From: Chryseobacterium camelliae
GTDB taxonomy: Bacteria; Bacteroidota; Bacteroidia; Flavobacteriales; Weeksellaceae
NCBI RefSeq assembly: GCF_002770595.1
Contig: NZ_CP022986.1
Coordinates: forward strand, 1,860,001 to 1,924,000
Length of the DNA stretch: 64,000 nt
Reading direction: 5' to 3'
The translations under genes were made by a program, and so were the position numbers. Positions within the stretch are counted from its first letter, which is position 1. Every line of letters begins with the position of its first letter. Below are positions 48,467 to 57,519 of the stretch, piece by piece. Below the pieces are notes generated by a model. It was given only the letters and a program-made list of their open reading frames with translations. It ran no database searches and was not told the DNA's origin.

Positions 48467-50098
48467 ATGAAATACGTTTTACTCACCCTTATTTCGGCAA
48501 TGCTTCTGTCTGTCTCATGGCCGACGTATGGAGTTCCGTTCTTTATATTCTTCGCACTGGTGCCTCTCCTGATGATGGAGCACGGTGTTTCCAAATTTTC
48601 AGGGTACGACAGGAAAAGCTGGGTAGTTTTCGGACTGTCTTATCTGTGCTTTGTGATCTGGAATGTGGTAACTACAGGATGGCTGTACGGGTCTAAAAAT
48701 CCGGATGGCAGCCATTCAATGATGGCGGTCCTGTTTCCGGTACTTGTTAATTCCTTCTTATACGCATTGGTTTTCCAGTGCTACCACTGGTATAAAAATG
48801 CCCAGGGGACTTATTGGGGCCTGGCTTTTTTCGTGGCTATCTGGATGAGCTTTGAAAAGTTCCACCTCAGCTGGGAACTTACCTGGCCTTGGCTGAACCT
48901 CGGCAATGCATTTTCAGAATATCCGAAACTTATCCAGTGGTATGACACCCTTGGAGCTACAGGCGGAAGTTTCTGGATCCTGATTGTGAATATCATGACT
49001 TTTTATACGGTGAGGATATGGGAAGCCGGAAGAAAAAGAAAAGGACTGATCACCAATACCCTTATAGTGACAGCCTTAATTGCAGTACCTATGATTATTT
49101 CCGTTATCAGATACAATACATTTGATCAGAAGCCCGTGGGACAGGTGAACGTACTGATGCTCCAACCCGATCTTGATCCGTACGCGGAAAAATATTCCAA
49201 AGACAGCCTGACCATAGAAAATGACCTTTTGAATCTGGCCGAAAAGAATTCTACCGGGAAAATAGATTATTACATTGCCCCGGAAACCGCTATTCCCGGC
49301 AGAGGTTCCATTTCAGAAACGGCATTTGACAAAAGCCTGATGCTGAATAATCTTAAAGACTTTCTTGTGAAGCACCCCGGTTCCGTATTCGCAACAGGAA
49401 TTTCTTCCCACCGCTTTTATTCGAATACAGACTTGCTTCCAAAAGATGCGTATCAGCTGAATCCGAGGCTTTGGGTGGAAAGTTACAATTCCGCTGTCCA
49501 GGTAATCCCGGGCCGGAAAGTAGAGGTTTACCATAAAGGTAAGCTGGTTCCGGGCGTTGAGATTTTCCCGTATATGAATGTCCTGAAGCCGTTATTAGGC
49601 GATGCCATGCTTAACCTCGGCGGAACTGTCGCTTCACTGGGCACCGATAAAGAACGGGTTGCTTTTTCAAATCCTTACAATAAAGGCAAACTGGCTCCGA
49701 TCATCTGCTATGAAAGCATCTATGGTGAATTTGTGGGAGATTATGTAAAAAAAGGAGCCAATTTCCTGGCTATCATGACCAATGATTCATGGTGGGGCGT
49801 TACGGAAGGCCACAAACAGCTTTTATCGTATGCAAGGTTAAGAGCCATTGAAACCAGAAGGGAAATTGCTAGGGCTGCTAACAGTGGGATATCCGCCCAT
49901 ATCAATGCCAAAGGAGACGTTACTGCCGATACTTTTTACGGCGACCAGACGGCTCTGTTTGCTAAGGTAAACCTATACGAAGGAGAAACCTTTTACGTAA
50001 GGTCCGGAGATTTTCTTTCAAGGCTGGGTATTTTTGCTTTAGGCTTTTTACTTTTTTATTATCTGATCAAGCGGTTTCAGAAAAAGTTCATGAAATAA
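48467..50098 (+). CDS. lnt: Apolipoprotein N-acyltransferase
   Basis: 543 residues. N-terminal part has about six membrane helices; the C-terminal carbon-nitrogen hydrolase domain carries Glu in YYIAPETAIPG, Lys in YHKGKLVPGVE and Cys in PIICYESIYGE. It N-acylates lipoproteins in the inner membrane, completing their maturation; the lipobox proteins listed here would be its substrates. Confidence 0.94.
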   Translation: MKYVLLTLISAMLLSVSWPTYGVPFFIFFALVPLLMMEHGVSKFSGYDRKSWVVFGLSYLCFVIWNVVTTGWLYGSKNPDGSHSMMAVLFPVLVNSFLYALVFQCYHWYKNAQGTYWGLAFFVAIWMSFEKFHLSWELTWPWLNLGNAFSEYPKLIQWYDTLGATGGSFWILIVNIMTFYTVRIWEAGRKRKGLITNTLIVTALIAVPMIISVIRYNTFDQKPVGQVNVLMLQPDLDPYAEKYSKDSLTIENDLLNLAEKNSTGKIDYYIAPETAIPGRGSISETAFDKSLMLNNLKDFLVKHPGSVFATGISSHRFYSNTDLLPKDAYQLNPRLWVESYNSAVQVIPGRKVEVYHKGKLVPGVEIFPYMNVLKPLLGDAMLNLGGTVASLGTDKERVAFSNPYNKGKLAPIICYESIYGEFVGDYVKKGANFLAIMTNDSWWGVTEGHKQLLSYARLRAIETRREIARAANSGISAHINAKGDVTADTFYGDQTALFAKVNLYEGETFYVRSGDFLSRLGIFALGFLLFYYLIKRFQKKFMK

Positions 50099-50136
50099 AC
50101 TAAAACAATTTTGCAATCAATATTTTAATATAAAGA

Positions 50137-50160
50137 AAAACCAGCCATTGCGCTGGTTTT
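50137..50160 (+). terminator. lnt terminator
   Basis: Stem AAAACCAGC/GCTGGTTTT with a 6-nt loop, 39 bp after the lnt stop. Confidence 0.8.
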
Positions 50161-50437
50161 CTCAGTTTAATTGAGTTTAAAAATCAAAACTCTAACCATT
50201 TACCCGAAAAAGTCTGAGACTGAAAGATCACAGGAACAAAAAAGAATGGACAGATGATTTTTTTATTTTGTTTTTGTTTAGATTGATTAAAATAAAGATA
50301 ATATCAAATAAAATATTACTGATCAACTTAAGACCGATATTTGTCACCTGGTCTATTGTGACGGGCATCATAAGGTATTTTTGAAAAAAATACACTGTAA
50401 ATCTGTATAATAATTATCAGAAAAAAATATTCAAAAC
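50161..50437. other. Intergenic region without a gene
   Basis: 277 bp of AT-rich sequence between the lnt terminator and the rpmB promoter. A short hairpin, GTCAC/GTGAC with a 10-nt loop, lies near 50345-50364. Nothing else is recognisable. Confidence 0.6.
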
Positions 50438-50468
50438 TTGTCTAACTGAAAAAAACTTCGTAATTTTG
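50438..50468 (+). promoter_or_regulatory. rpmB operon promoter
   Basis: TTG at 50438-50440, 20-bp spacer and TAATTTTG at 50461-50468; ATG at 50508. The element pair is exact. Confidence 0.7.
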
Positions 50469-50507
50469 CACTCTCAAATATTATAGTACAAATAAGAACA
50501 TCGAGAT

Positions 50508-50750
50508 ATGTCAAGAATTTGCCAAATAACAGGAAAGCGTGCAATGGTTGGTAACAACGTTTCTCACGCTAATAACAAAACGAAGCGTCGTTTTGAAATT
50601 AACTTATTAGAGAAGAAATTTTACCTTCCGGAGCAAGATAAGCACGTAACACTGAAAGTATCAGCTCATGGATTGAGAGTGATTAACAAAATTGGAATCG
50701 AGGAAGCTATTGAAAGAGCTACTAGAAACGGATTGATTAAAAAGAACTAA
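50508..50750 (+). CDS. rpmB: Large ribosomal subunit protein bL28
   Basis: 80 residues beginning [20 protein letters not shown], with Cys in CQITGKR and the conserved AHGLRVINK end. Normal length. First gene of an operon with rpmG and DUF4295. Confidence 0.97.
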   Translation: MSRICQITGKRAMVGNNVSHANNKTKRRFEINLLEKKFYLPEQDKHVTLKVSAHGLRVINKIGIEEAIERATRNGLIKKN

Positions 50751-50753
50751 ATC

Positions 50754-50936
50754 ATGGCAAAAAAAGGAAATAGAGTTCAAGTAATCCTTGAATGTACAGA
50801 GCACAAAGAGAGCGGAATGGCAGGAATGTCAAGATACATTTCTACAAAAAATAAAAAGAACACTACAGAGAGATTAGAGCTTAAAAAGTACAATCCGGTT
50901 CTTAAGAAATATACGCTTCACAAAGAAATCAAGTAA
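50754..50936 (+). CDS. rpmG: Large ribosomal subunit protein bL33
   Basis: 60 residues. [20 protein letters not shown] with one Cys only; the zinc-ribbon Cys pairs are absent, so it is a Cys-minus bL33. [18 protein letters not shown] is diagnostic. 3 bp after rpmB. Confidence 0.97.
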   Translation: MAKKGNRVQVILECTEHKESGMAGMSRYISTKNKKNTTERLELKKYNPVLKKYTLHKEIK

Positions 50937-50955
50937 TTTATAAATATAATTTACC

Positions 50956-51108
50956 ATGGCAAAAAAAGTAGTAGCAACCCTACAGAGCGGTCAATCTAAG
51001 AAGATGACCAAAGTGGTGAAAATGGTGAAGTCTTCCAAATCCGGAGCTTACGTTTTCGAAGAAAAAGTAATGAATGCAGACGAAGTAGACGGTTATTTGA
51101 AGAAATAA
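50956..51108 (+). CDS. DUF4295 ribosome-associated protein
   Basis: 50 residues: MAKKVVATLQSGQSKKM, basic N-terminus, then KSGAYVFEEKV, ending YLKK. Phylum-specific DUF4295, regularly behind rpmG. I recall it being described as a Bacteroidota-specific large-subunit protein (bL38); treat the name as moderately certain. Confidence 0.9.
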   Translation: MAKKVVATLQSGQSKKMTKVVKMVKSSKSGAYVFEEKVMNADEVDGYLKK

Positions 51109-51130
51109 TCCCTGCTTTATTTACAATATA

Positions 51131-51160
51131 AAAACTACTCATCTTTTGGGTAGTTTTTTT
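51131..51160 (+). terminator. rpmB operon terminator
   Basis: Stem AAAACTACTC/GGGTAGTTTT (one G-T pair) and a T-run, 22 bp after the DUF4295 stop. Confidence 0.8.
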
Positions 51161-51162
51161 GT

Positions 51163-51170
51163 TATCTTTG
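51163..51170 (+). promoter_or_regulatory. -7 element of ftsY
   Basis: TATCTTTG, exact TAnnTTTG, 39 bp before ATG 51210. Confidence 0.45.
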
Positions 51171-51209
51171 TTAAGACAACACGACATCTTATAAAATCAG
51201 AATTCGGAT

Positions 51210-52163
51210 ATGAGTTGGTTTAAAAACATTTTTAAGAAAGAAGAAAAAGAAACTTTAGACAAAGGCCTTGAAAAATCCAGCCAGGGTTTCTTTGAAAAAA
51301 TGACTAAAGCGGTAGTTGGTAAAAGCAAGGTAGACGATGAAGTCCTGGACAACCTGGAGGAGATCCTTATTGCATCCGATGTAGGCGCATCCACTACCAT
51401 CAAAATTATCCAGAGAATAGAAGAACGTGTTGCCAGAGACAAATATGTAAGCGTTAGTGAGCTTGATAAGATCCTTCGTGAAGAAATTTCAGGGCTTCTC
51501 CTTGAAAATCCTCATGCAGGAACCGGAAATATCGATACTTCAAAAAAACCCTACGTCATCATGGTTGTTGGGGTAAACGGCGTTGGTAAAACCACCACCA
51601 TCGGAAAGCTGGCCCACCAGTTTACGACAGAAGGAAAAAAGGTTGTTCTGGGCGCTGCCGATACCTTCAGAGCAGCAGCAGTGGACCAATTGGTGATCTG
51701 GAGCCAGAGAGTGGGCGTACCGATCGTCAAACAGGAGATGGGGTCAGATCCAGCCTCTGTTGCTTTTGACACGGTACAGAGTGCGGTTGCACAGGATGCT
51801 GATGTAGTCATCATCGACACCGCCGGAAGACTCCATAATAAAGTCAACCTGATGAACGAGCTTTCCAAGATCAAACGGGTGATGCAGAAAGTTATTCCTG
51901 ATGCTCCCCATGAAATCCTTCTGGTGCTTGACGGCTCTACCGGACAGAATGCTTTTGAGCAGGCCAAACAGTTTACCGCCGCTACAGAAGTGAACGCACT
52001 GGCGGTAACCAAACTAGACGGAACCGCCAAAGGAGGCGTAGTAATAGGCATTTCCGACCAGTTCCAGATCCCGGTAAAATACATAGGTGTAGGCGAGAAG
52101 ATGCAGGACCTGCAATTGTTTAATGGTATAGAATTTGTTGACTCATTTTTCAAGAAAAGATAA
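51210..52163 (+). CDS. ftsY: Signal recognition particle receptor FtsY
   Basis: 317 residues. N domain (about 1-100) then G domain with GVNGVGKTTTIGKLA, DTFRAAAVDQL, DTAGRLH, TKLDGTAKGG. Lacks the long acidic A domain of E. coli, as usual for this phylum. It docks ribosome-SRP complexes to the membrane. Confidence 0.97.
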   Translation: MSWFKNIFKKEEKETLDKGLEKSSQGFFEKMTKAVVGKSKVDDEVLDNLEEILIASDVGASTTIKIIQRIEERVARDKYVSVSELDKILREEISGLLLENPHAGTGNIDTSKKPYVIMVVGVNGVGKTTTIGKLAHQFTTEGKKVVLGAADTFRAAAVDQLVIWSQRVGVPIVKQEMGSDPASVAFDTVQSAVAQDADVVIIDTAGRLHNKVNLMNELSKIKRVMQKVIPDAPHEILLVLDGSTGQNAFEQAKQFTAATEVNALAVTKLDGTAKGGVVIGISDQFQIPVKYIGVGEKMQDLQLFNGIEFVDSFFKKR

Positions 52164-52224
52164 TACAATCTTCTTCTTGATCAACAACCAATTCAAATAT
52201 TAACAATTAAAAAAATTTACGATT

Positions 52225-52485
52225 ATGGGATTTTTAACATGGATTTTATTCGGCCTTATTGCAGGTGCAATTGCTAAAATGATTATGCCGGGCAACCAGG
52301 GAGGCGGATGGCTTTTGACCATTATTCTGGGAATCGTTGGAGCATTCGTAGGAGGAGCCATCGGAGTTTATGTACTTCACTGGGGTGATGTGGAAAGTTT
52401 CTGGAACCCAAGAAGCTGGATCCTGGCCATAGGAGGTGCGCTGATTGTCCTCTGGATTTACGGAATGGCTACACGGAGGAGTTAG
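52225..52485 (+). CDS. GlsB/YeaQ/YmgE-family stress membrane protein
   Basis: 86 residues with three hydrophobic helices and glycine-rich motifs (GLIAGAIAKMIMPG, GIVGAFVGGAIG). The family (transglycosylase-associated protein) is a small inner-membrane stress protein of unknown mechanism. Confidence 0.88.
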   Translation: MGFLTWILFGLIAGAIAKMIMPGNQGGGWLLTIILGIVGAFVGGAIGVYVLHWGDVESFWNPRSWILAIGGALIVLWIYGMATRRS

Positions 52486-52504
52486 AATGAAAAAATAAAA
52501 AATT

Positions 52505-52538
52505 AAAGCCCCGGATCTGATTTCAGATCCGGGGCTTT
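52505..52538. terminator. Bidirectional terminator with a 16-bp perfect stem
   Basis: AAAGCCCCGGATCTGA and its exact inverted copy separated by only TT. It ends the YeaQ-like gene and the convergent sppA. Confidence 0.9.
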
Positions 52539-52557
52539 GTTTACAATATAATTTAGT

Positions 52558-54312
52558 TTAGTTGATTTTAATCTGATAAGGCATCTGCATCTTGATTTCA
52601 GATTGCAGTTTCTCTTCAGTAATCTGCTGCAGGATTTCATAATTGGCTTTTCCTATCTTGCTCTTGATAACCCTTGCTTCAATATCCTCTTTATTCAGGT
52701 CCTGGAAAATCTGTTCAAAGGTGCTCATCTTTTTAGGATAAGACGTTACATTGTAAGATTTAAGGCCTGCCTTCTGTGCAGCAAAACGTACAGCATCTTT
52801 CAGGGTACCCAGCTCATCTACCAGGCCGATCTGTTTGGCCCGTACTCCGCTCCATACTCTTCCGCCGCCTACCTGATCAATCTGCTCAAAAGTCTGTTTC
52901 CTGTTTTGGGTCACGAAATGAACGAATCTTTTATAAGTCCCTTCCACGCTTCGGGTAATCATATTGACCCCATAAGGAGTTACGCCATTTAAAGTCGAAA
53001 AATACTGTGAATTGGCATTGGTCGACACAATATCAGAACGTACCCCGTTTTTATTGGCCAGCTCTTTAAAATAAGGAATAACACCAAAAACACCAATGGA
53101 ACCAGTGAGCGTATTAGGTTCCGAATAAATCTTATCTGCTGCCATCGCTATGTAATATCCGCCGGAAGCTGCATAATCTCCAAAGGAAACAATAAGCGGC
53201 TTCTTCTTTTTCAGTTGCTGGAGCTGGAAAAGGATTTCATCAGAGGCATTGGCACTCCCACCCGGAGAGTTGATCCTGAAAACGACAGCTTTCACTTTAT
53301 CATTCTCCTGAAGATCCTTAATGTACTCAATGTATTTCTCAGAGTAGATTTCATTATATTCATCACCGCTGTTGATTGAGCCTGCAGCATAGAGTACGGC
53401 CACCTTATCACCGGATTTCTCGTCATCAGAATAGGAGTTAATATATTTCGCTAAAGAAATTTTATTCAGCTTATCATCCTCTTTCAGATTAAGCTTGGTT
53501 TTGATCATCTGGTCATACTCCCCTTTCTGGATCAGCTGATCTGCCAGTTTGTACTTGAGGCTCAGTTCCGGGATCATTCCATACAGGCTATCCACTACTG
53601 TTCTGAACTGCGTTGTATCCATCTTTCTTGAAACGGCTATTTTTGAAGAAGTATTTTTCCAGATGTCATTCAACAGTGTACTTAGCTGCTCCCTGTTTTC
53701 TGGCGAGATATCATTTCTTAAAAACGGCTCAACGGCAGATTTGAATTTTCCGTGACGGATAACCTCTATTCCGATACCGTATTTATCAGCGAAATCCTTA
53801 AAGAAAGCTACTTCTGTAGCCAATCCTTTCAACTCGATCATCCCGGCAGGATTCAGGTAATACTTATCGGCAACAGAACCTAAATAATAGGATGCCTGCG
53901 ATACCGTATTTCCATAAGCATAGACAAATTTCCCACTTTTTTTGAAGTCCTCGATAGCACTTCTTAGGTCATCAATCTGTGTAATACCCGCATTCAGATT
54001 GTCTACTTCAATACTGATTCCTTTGATATTATCATCTGCTTTCGCTTTATCAATGGCTTCGAGCGCTTCGTAGATCAGAATATTCTGATTTTTTTTATCA
54101 ACGTTGAATAGCCCGGTACGCTCTTCCGTAGGACTATCGATAATATTGGTTTTAAGATTAATGGTAAGTATAGAGTTCTTCTTTACTGTCACTGATTTGT
54201 CGCCACTCGTTGATCCGACCACCAGTATAATAATAAAAAAGAAAAAAAACACGACACATAATAGGACAATTGCCACTATATTTGCCAGCACATTCTTAAA
54301 GAAGCTTTTCAT
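52558..54312 (-). CDS. sppA: Signal peptide peptidase SppA (67K type)
   Basis: 584 residues from ATG 54312 (MKSFFKNVL); the frame extends 9 bp to 54321. One N-terminal membrane helix (VLANIVAIVLLCVVFFFFFI). Two tandem S49 domains: catalytic Lys region RHGKFKSAVEP in the first and nucleophile Ser in DYAASGGYYIA in the second, as in the bacterial long form. It degrades cleaved signal peptides in the inner membrane. Divergent from folK with only 21 bp between. Confidence 0.94.
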   Translation of the reverse strand: MKSFFKNVLANIVAIVLLCVVFFFFFIIILVVGSTSGDKSVTVKKNSILTINLKTNIIDSPTEERTGLFNVDKKNQNILIYEALEAIDKAKADDNIKGISIEVDNLNAGITQIDDLRSAIEDFKKSGKFVYAYGNTVSQASYYLGSVADKYYLNPAGMIELKGLATEVAFFKDFADKYGIGIEVIRHGKFKSAVEPFLRNDISPENREQLSTLLNDIWKNTSSKIAVSRKMDTTQFRTVVDSLYGMIPELSLKYKLADQLIQKGEYDQMIKTKLNLKEDDKLNKISLAKYINSYSDDEKSGDKVAVLYAAGSINSGDEYNEIYSEKYIEYIKDLQENDKVKAVVFRINSPGGSANASDEILFQLQQLKKKKPLIVSFGDYAASGGYYIAMAADKIYSEPNTLTGSIGVFGVIPYFKELANKNGVRSDIVSTNANSQYFSTLNGVTPYGVNMITRSVEGTYKRFVHFVTQNRKQTFEQIDQVGGGRVWSGVRAKQIGLVDELGTLKDAVRFAAQKAGLKSYNVTSYPKKMSTFEQIFQDLNKEDIEARVIKSKIGKANYEILQQITEEKLQSEIKMQMPYQIKIN

Positions 54313-54333
54313 AAATATCAATCATTTTCCGAT

Positions 54334-54750
54334 ATGTCGCAGCATAAGGTCATTTTGTTACTGGGAAGTAACCTGGGAGACCAAAAAAAAAATTTAAATA
54401 CCGCTCTCGATAAAATCAGAGAAGGGGAAAATGAAATATTAAATATAAGTGAATTCCTGACATCTGAACCTGTAGAATTTGCTAGTTCTAATATTTTTTG
54501 TAATATTGCAGTAGTAATATCTACCAGCCATTCGCCAATTCAACTGCTTGATTTTGTTAAAAGTATTGAATCGGAGATGGGCAGAACAACGGATTCAAGA
54601 GCATCCGGAGCGTATAGCGACAGGATTATTGACATTGATATCGTTAAGTTCAACGAGTTGAAATTTTCATCAGAAAGGCTTGAGATCCCTCATCAGAAAA
54701 ACCTTTATGAAAGAGATTTTTCCAGGATATTATTAAAAGCATTTATCTAA
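54334..54750 (+). CDS. folK: 6-hydroxymethyl-dihydropterin pyrophosphokinase
   Basis: 138 residues, near the short end of the family. LLLGSNLGDQKKNL start; SEFLTSEPVEFA; and DRIIDIDIVKF as metal-binding core. It adds pyrophosphate to the pterin in folate synthesis. 17-bp gap to the outer membrane protein gene. Confidence 0.9.
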   Translation: MSQHKVILLLGSNLGDQKKNLNTALDKIREGENEILNISEFLTSEPVEFASSNIFCNIAVVISTSHSPIQLLDFVKSIESEMGRTTDSRASGAYSDRIIDIDIVKFNELKFSSERLEIPHQKNLYERDFSRILLKAFI

Positions 54751-54767
54751 CACATAAAACATATTGT

Positions 54768-55877
54768 ATGAAATTAGGTTTATTAATTTTGGCGGTCCTG
54801 CCAATAGCTGCTTATGCTCAGGACAGTATTGCAGTACATTCCACTGAATACCCTAATACTTTTTCGTCCGGCTCCGCCAACGTTCAACCATTTACCAACA
54901 GTGCCAGAAAATTCAATGACTGGTCTATATCCATCGGTGGTGGTGCAGCCTTTATGGCTCATGCAGATCTTGTTTCATTTTATGACAAGAAAATCAACTG
55001 GGGCTATAATGCTTATGCAAGTATTGACAAACAGATTACCCACACCTTCGGGTTAAGTCTTGCGTACCAGAGAGGGGAAACGAACCAGAGAGCTCAGTTA
55101 GGCGGTATACCGGGTCAACTGGCCGGTATAGCAGAAGCAAATACAAAATACAACCAATTGGTATTGCTTGGAGATATTAATTTTTCCAACCTTTTAAGAA
55201 GAGTTGATAATCACTCTCCTTACAGATGGGCTTTCCACGGGTATGGGGGTGTAGGTCTTATGAGCTACAAGACTTCTCTGCATGATAATAATGAATTCAG
55301 ATGGAGCACAAATCCTCCGAGAATTCCGTTATTCATCAATCAGGATTTTGATTTTAACTCTACGTTCTTCCAATTCGGTTTCGGTCTTAAATATAATGTT
55401 TCCAAACTTATAGATATTGAAGCCAGGACCATGTATATCATGAGTGGGGATGATGAGTTTGACGGCGGCGGATGGGCTGGCCCGGCTGATTATGATGTCA
55501 ATTCAAAAGTTTCAAAATACAATATGATTAAATCAAGCAGATCTGACAATATGTGGACAGTGAATCTTGGTCTTTCATTCAAACTTGGTAAACATGATAC
55601 ACATCTTGCTTGGCATGATCCTTTGCAGGAAGCGTATTACAGAGCTCAGGTTCTGGATGAAAAATCCACTGATCTTGTGGTTTGCGAAAAAGGAGATAAT
55701 GATAATGACGGTGTTTGCGATGACTGGGACAGAGAGCTTAACACACCTGCCGGAGCACGGGTGGATGGTGCAGGAGTAGCTTTGGACATGGATCTTGACG
55801 GAGTAATAGACTTATATGATAAGTGTGTTACTGTACCCGGTCCTGTAGAAAATAACGGATGTCCTACGAATAAATAA
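54768..55877 (+). CDS. OmpA-like outer membrane protein lacking the OmpA domain
   Basis: 369 residues. Signal peptide ending AYAQ, eight-stranded-type barrel (about 25-280) and calcium-binding thrombospondin type 3-like segments (DNDNDGVCDDWDRE, MDLDGVIDLYDKC), ending NNGCPTNK. It is a paralogue of the next gene and ends exactly where that protein's OmpA domain would begin, with a normal stop and no frameshift. It may serve as a barrel without cell-wall anchoring. Confidence 0.85.
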   Translation: MKLGLLILAVLPIAAYAQDSIAVHSTEYPNTFSSGSANVQPFTNSARKFNDWSISIGGGAAFMAHADLVSFYDKKINWGYNAYASIDKQITHTFGLSLAYQRGETNQRAQLGGIPGQLAGIAEANTKYNQLVLLGDINFSNLLRRVDNHSPYRWAFHGYGGVGLMSYKTSLHDNNEFRWSTNPPRIPLFINQDFDFNSTFFQFGFGLKYNVSKLIDIEARTMYIMSGDDEFDGGGWAGPADYDVNSKVSKYNMIKSSRSDNMWTVNLGLSFKLGKHDTHLAWHDPLQEAYYRAQVLDEKSTDLVVCEKGDNDNDGVCDDWDRELNTPAGARVDGAGVALDMDLDGVIDLYDKCVTVPGPVENNGCPTNK

Positions 55878-55995
55878 TTCTTATTTCAGTATTTGGCCCG
55901 GTTATTGTAAGTAACAGAGCATGTAAAATTGAGATTGAATTTTACTATTACTAGGATCAAATAATAAAATAATTAACTAAATAAAAAAATACACT

Positions 55996-57444
55996 ATGAA
56001 ATTAAGTTTAGCGATTGTTGCATTGGCAATGGCTGTACCAACAGCAAGCTTCGCGCAAGACTCAACAGCAGTTTCAAATGGACAGTACCCTAATACTTTT
56101 ACATCTGGTTCTGCCAACGTTTCGCCATTTACTAATGAATCTAAAAGATTTAATGACTGGGCAATTTCCTTTGGTGCAGGTGTACCAATGATGCAAAGTG
56201 CTGATTTAACATCTTTCAAAAATGGTGATGGTAAAACTCTTTTCGGATATTCCGCATATGTTAGTATCGACAAAGCCATTACTCATGCTTTTGGTTTGAA
56301 GTTACAGTATGACAGAGGGGAAACAAGACAGGGATGGTTCTATACAAAAGATCCTGTACCAACTAACCTTCCTGCTTTTCAACAGGTTGCAGGTAGGACA
56401 CAGTATGATGCGATCTCTATCTTGGGAGATGTAAACTTCTCTAACCTTTTAAGGAGAGTTGATAATCATTCTCCATACAGATGGGCACTACACGGGTATG
56501 CTGGTATTGGAACACTCGCTTATAGAGCTTATCAAAAAGACATCACAGGTCAGAGACTGGCTACAGAAGTAAAACCTTTTAAATTTAATTCTTTATTTGG
56601 TCAGGCAGGTGCTGGTCTTAAGTTTAAAGTAAACAGAAGATTAGATATCGAAGGTAGACTAATGTATGTGGTAACCGGGGATGATAATTTTGATGGTGGT
56701 GGTTATAACAATGTTAACAGCCGTTCAGAGAATACTTCAGATAACTTCTTTAATGCTACTTTAGGGCTTTCATTAAAGCTAGGGAAGCATGAATCTCACC
56801 TGATGTGGCATGACCCATTACAGGAAATCTATTACAAACTTGACGTTTTGGCTAATAAAAACCAGGATATTGAAGTTTGTAAGAAAGGAGATGCTGATAA
56901 TGACGGAGTATGCGACGATTGGGACAGACAGCTTGATACTCCTGCAGGAGCAAGAGTTGACGGTGCTGGTGTAGCATTAGATACCGACTTAGATGGTGTA
57001 ATCGACCTTTACGATAAGTGTGTAACAGTTCCGGGACCTGTTGAAAACAACGGATGCCCTACTACAGCTGCCAACAACGGTCCTGTTGTTGAAACTGAGA
57101 CAAAACTTGAAGGAATTGAATTTGATCTGAACTCAGACAGAATCTTACCTTCAAATACTCCAATCCTGAATAACGCTGTAAACTACATCAATTCTTCAGC
57201 TGGAGCATACAATGTAATCGGAGCTACTGATACAAGAGCTTCACAAGCTTACAACCAAAAACTTTCTGAAAGAAGAGCCAGCAACGTAAAAGATTATCTA
57301 ATCAAGAACGGAGTTGAATCTACTAAACTTAACGCTATAGGTAGAGGTAAAAAAGACCTTAAATATCCTGAGTGCGACCCAGCTACTAAATGTCCTGAAT
57401 GGAAAAACAGAGCTAATAGAAGAGTTTATTTCGAAGCAAAATAA
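55996..57444 (+). CDS. OmpA family protein with TSP3-like repeats
   Basis: 482 residues. Signal peptide ending SFAQ; barrel; calcium-binding repeats (ADNDGVCDDWDRQ, LDTDLDGVIDLYDKC); then a full OmpA domain (FDLNSDRILPSN, NQKLSERRASNVKDYL, NRRVYFEAK) that binds peptidoglycan. Probably a major envelope-stabilising protein. It is 118 bp after a shorter paralogue and followed by a strong terminator. Confidence 0.94.
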   Translation: MKLSLAIVALAMAVPTASFAQDSTAVSNGQYPNTFTSGSANVSPFTNESKRFNDWAISFGAGVPMMQSADLTSFKNGDGKTLFGYSAYVSIDKAITHAFGLKLQYDRGETRQGWFYTKDPVPTNLPAFQQVAGRTQYDAISILGDVNFSNLLRRVDNHSPYRWALHGYAGIGTLAYRAYQKDITGQRLATEVKPFKFNSLFGQAGAGLKFKVNRRLDIEGRLMYVVTGDDNFDGGGYNNVNSRSENTSDNFFNATLGLSLKLGKHESHLMWHDPLQEIYYKLDVLANKNQDIEVCKKGDADNDGVCDDWDRQLDTPAGARVDGAGVALDTDLDGVIDLYDKCVTVPGPVENNGCPTTAANNGPVVETETKLEGIEFDLNSDRILPSNTPILNNAVNYINSSAGAYNVIGATDTRASQAYNQKLSERRASNVKDYLIKNGVESTKLNAIGRGKKDLKYPECDPATKCPEWKNRANRRVYFEAK

Positions 57445-57465
57445 TTTAAATTTGTTAATAAATTG

Positions 57466-57491
57466 AAGCCACGCCCCGCGTGGCTTTTTTT
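57466..57491 (+). terminator. OmpA gene terminator
   Basis: Stem AAGCCACGC/GCGTGGCTT with a 3-nt loop and T-run. Confidence 0.9.
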
Positions 57492-57519
57492 GTTGTGATA
57501 CTTTCCTTATTTTTACCCT

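Noticed and set aside
50180..50240. CTGAGA word in the rpmB leader suggesting a TPP riboswitch
   Set aside because: The other conserved TPP parts are absent and the downstream gene is ribosomal, not thiamine-related.
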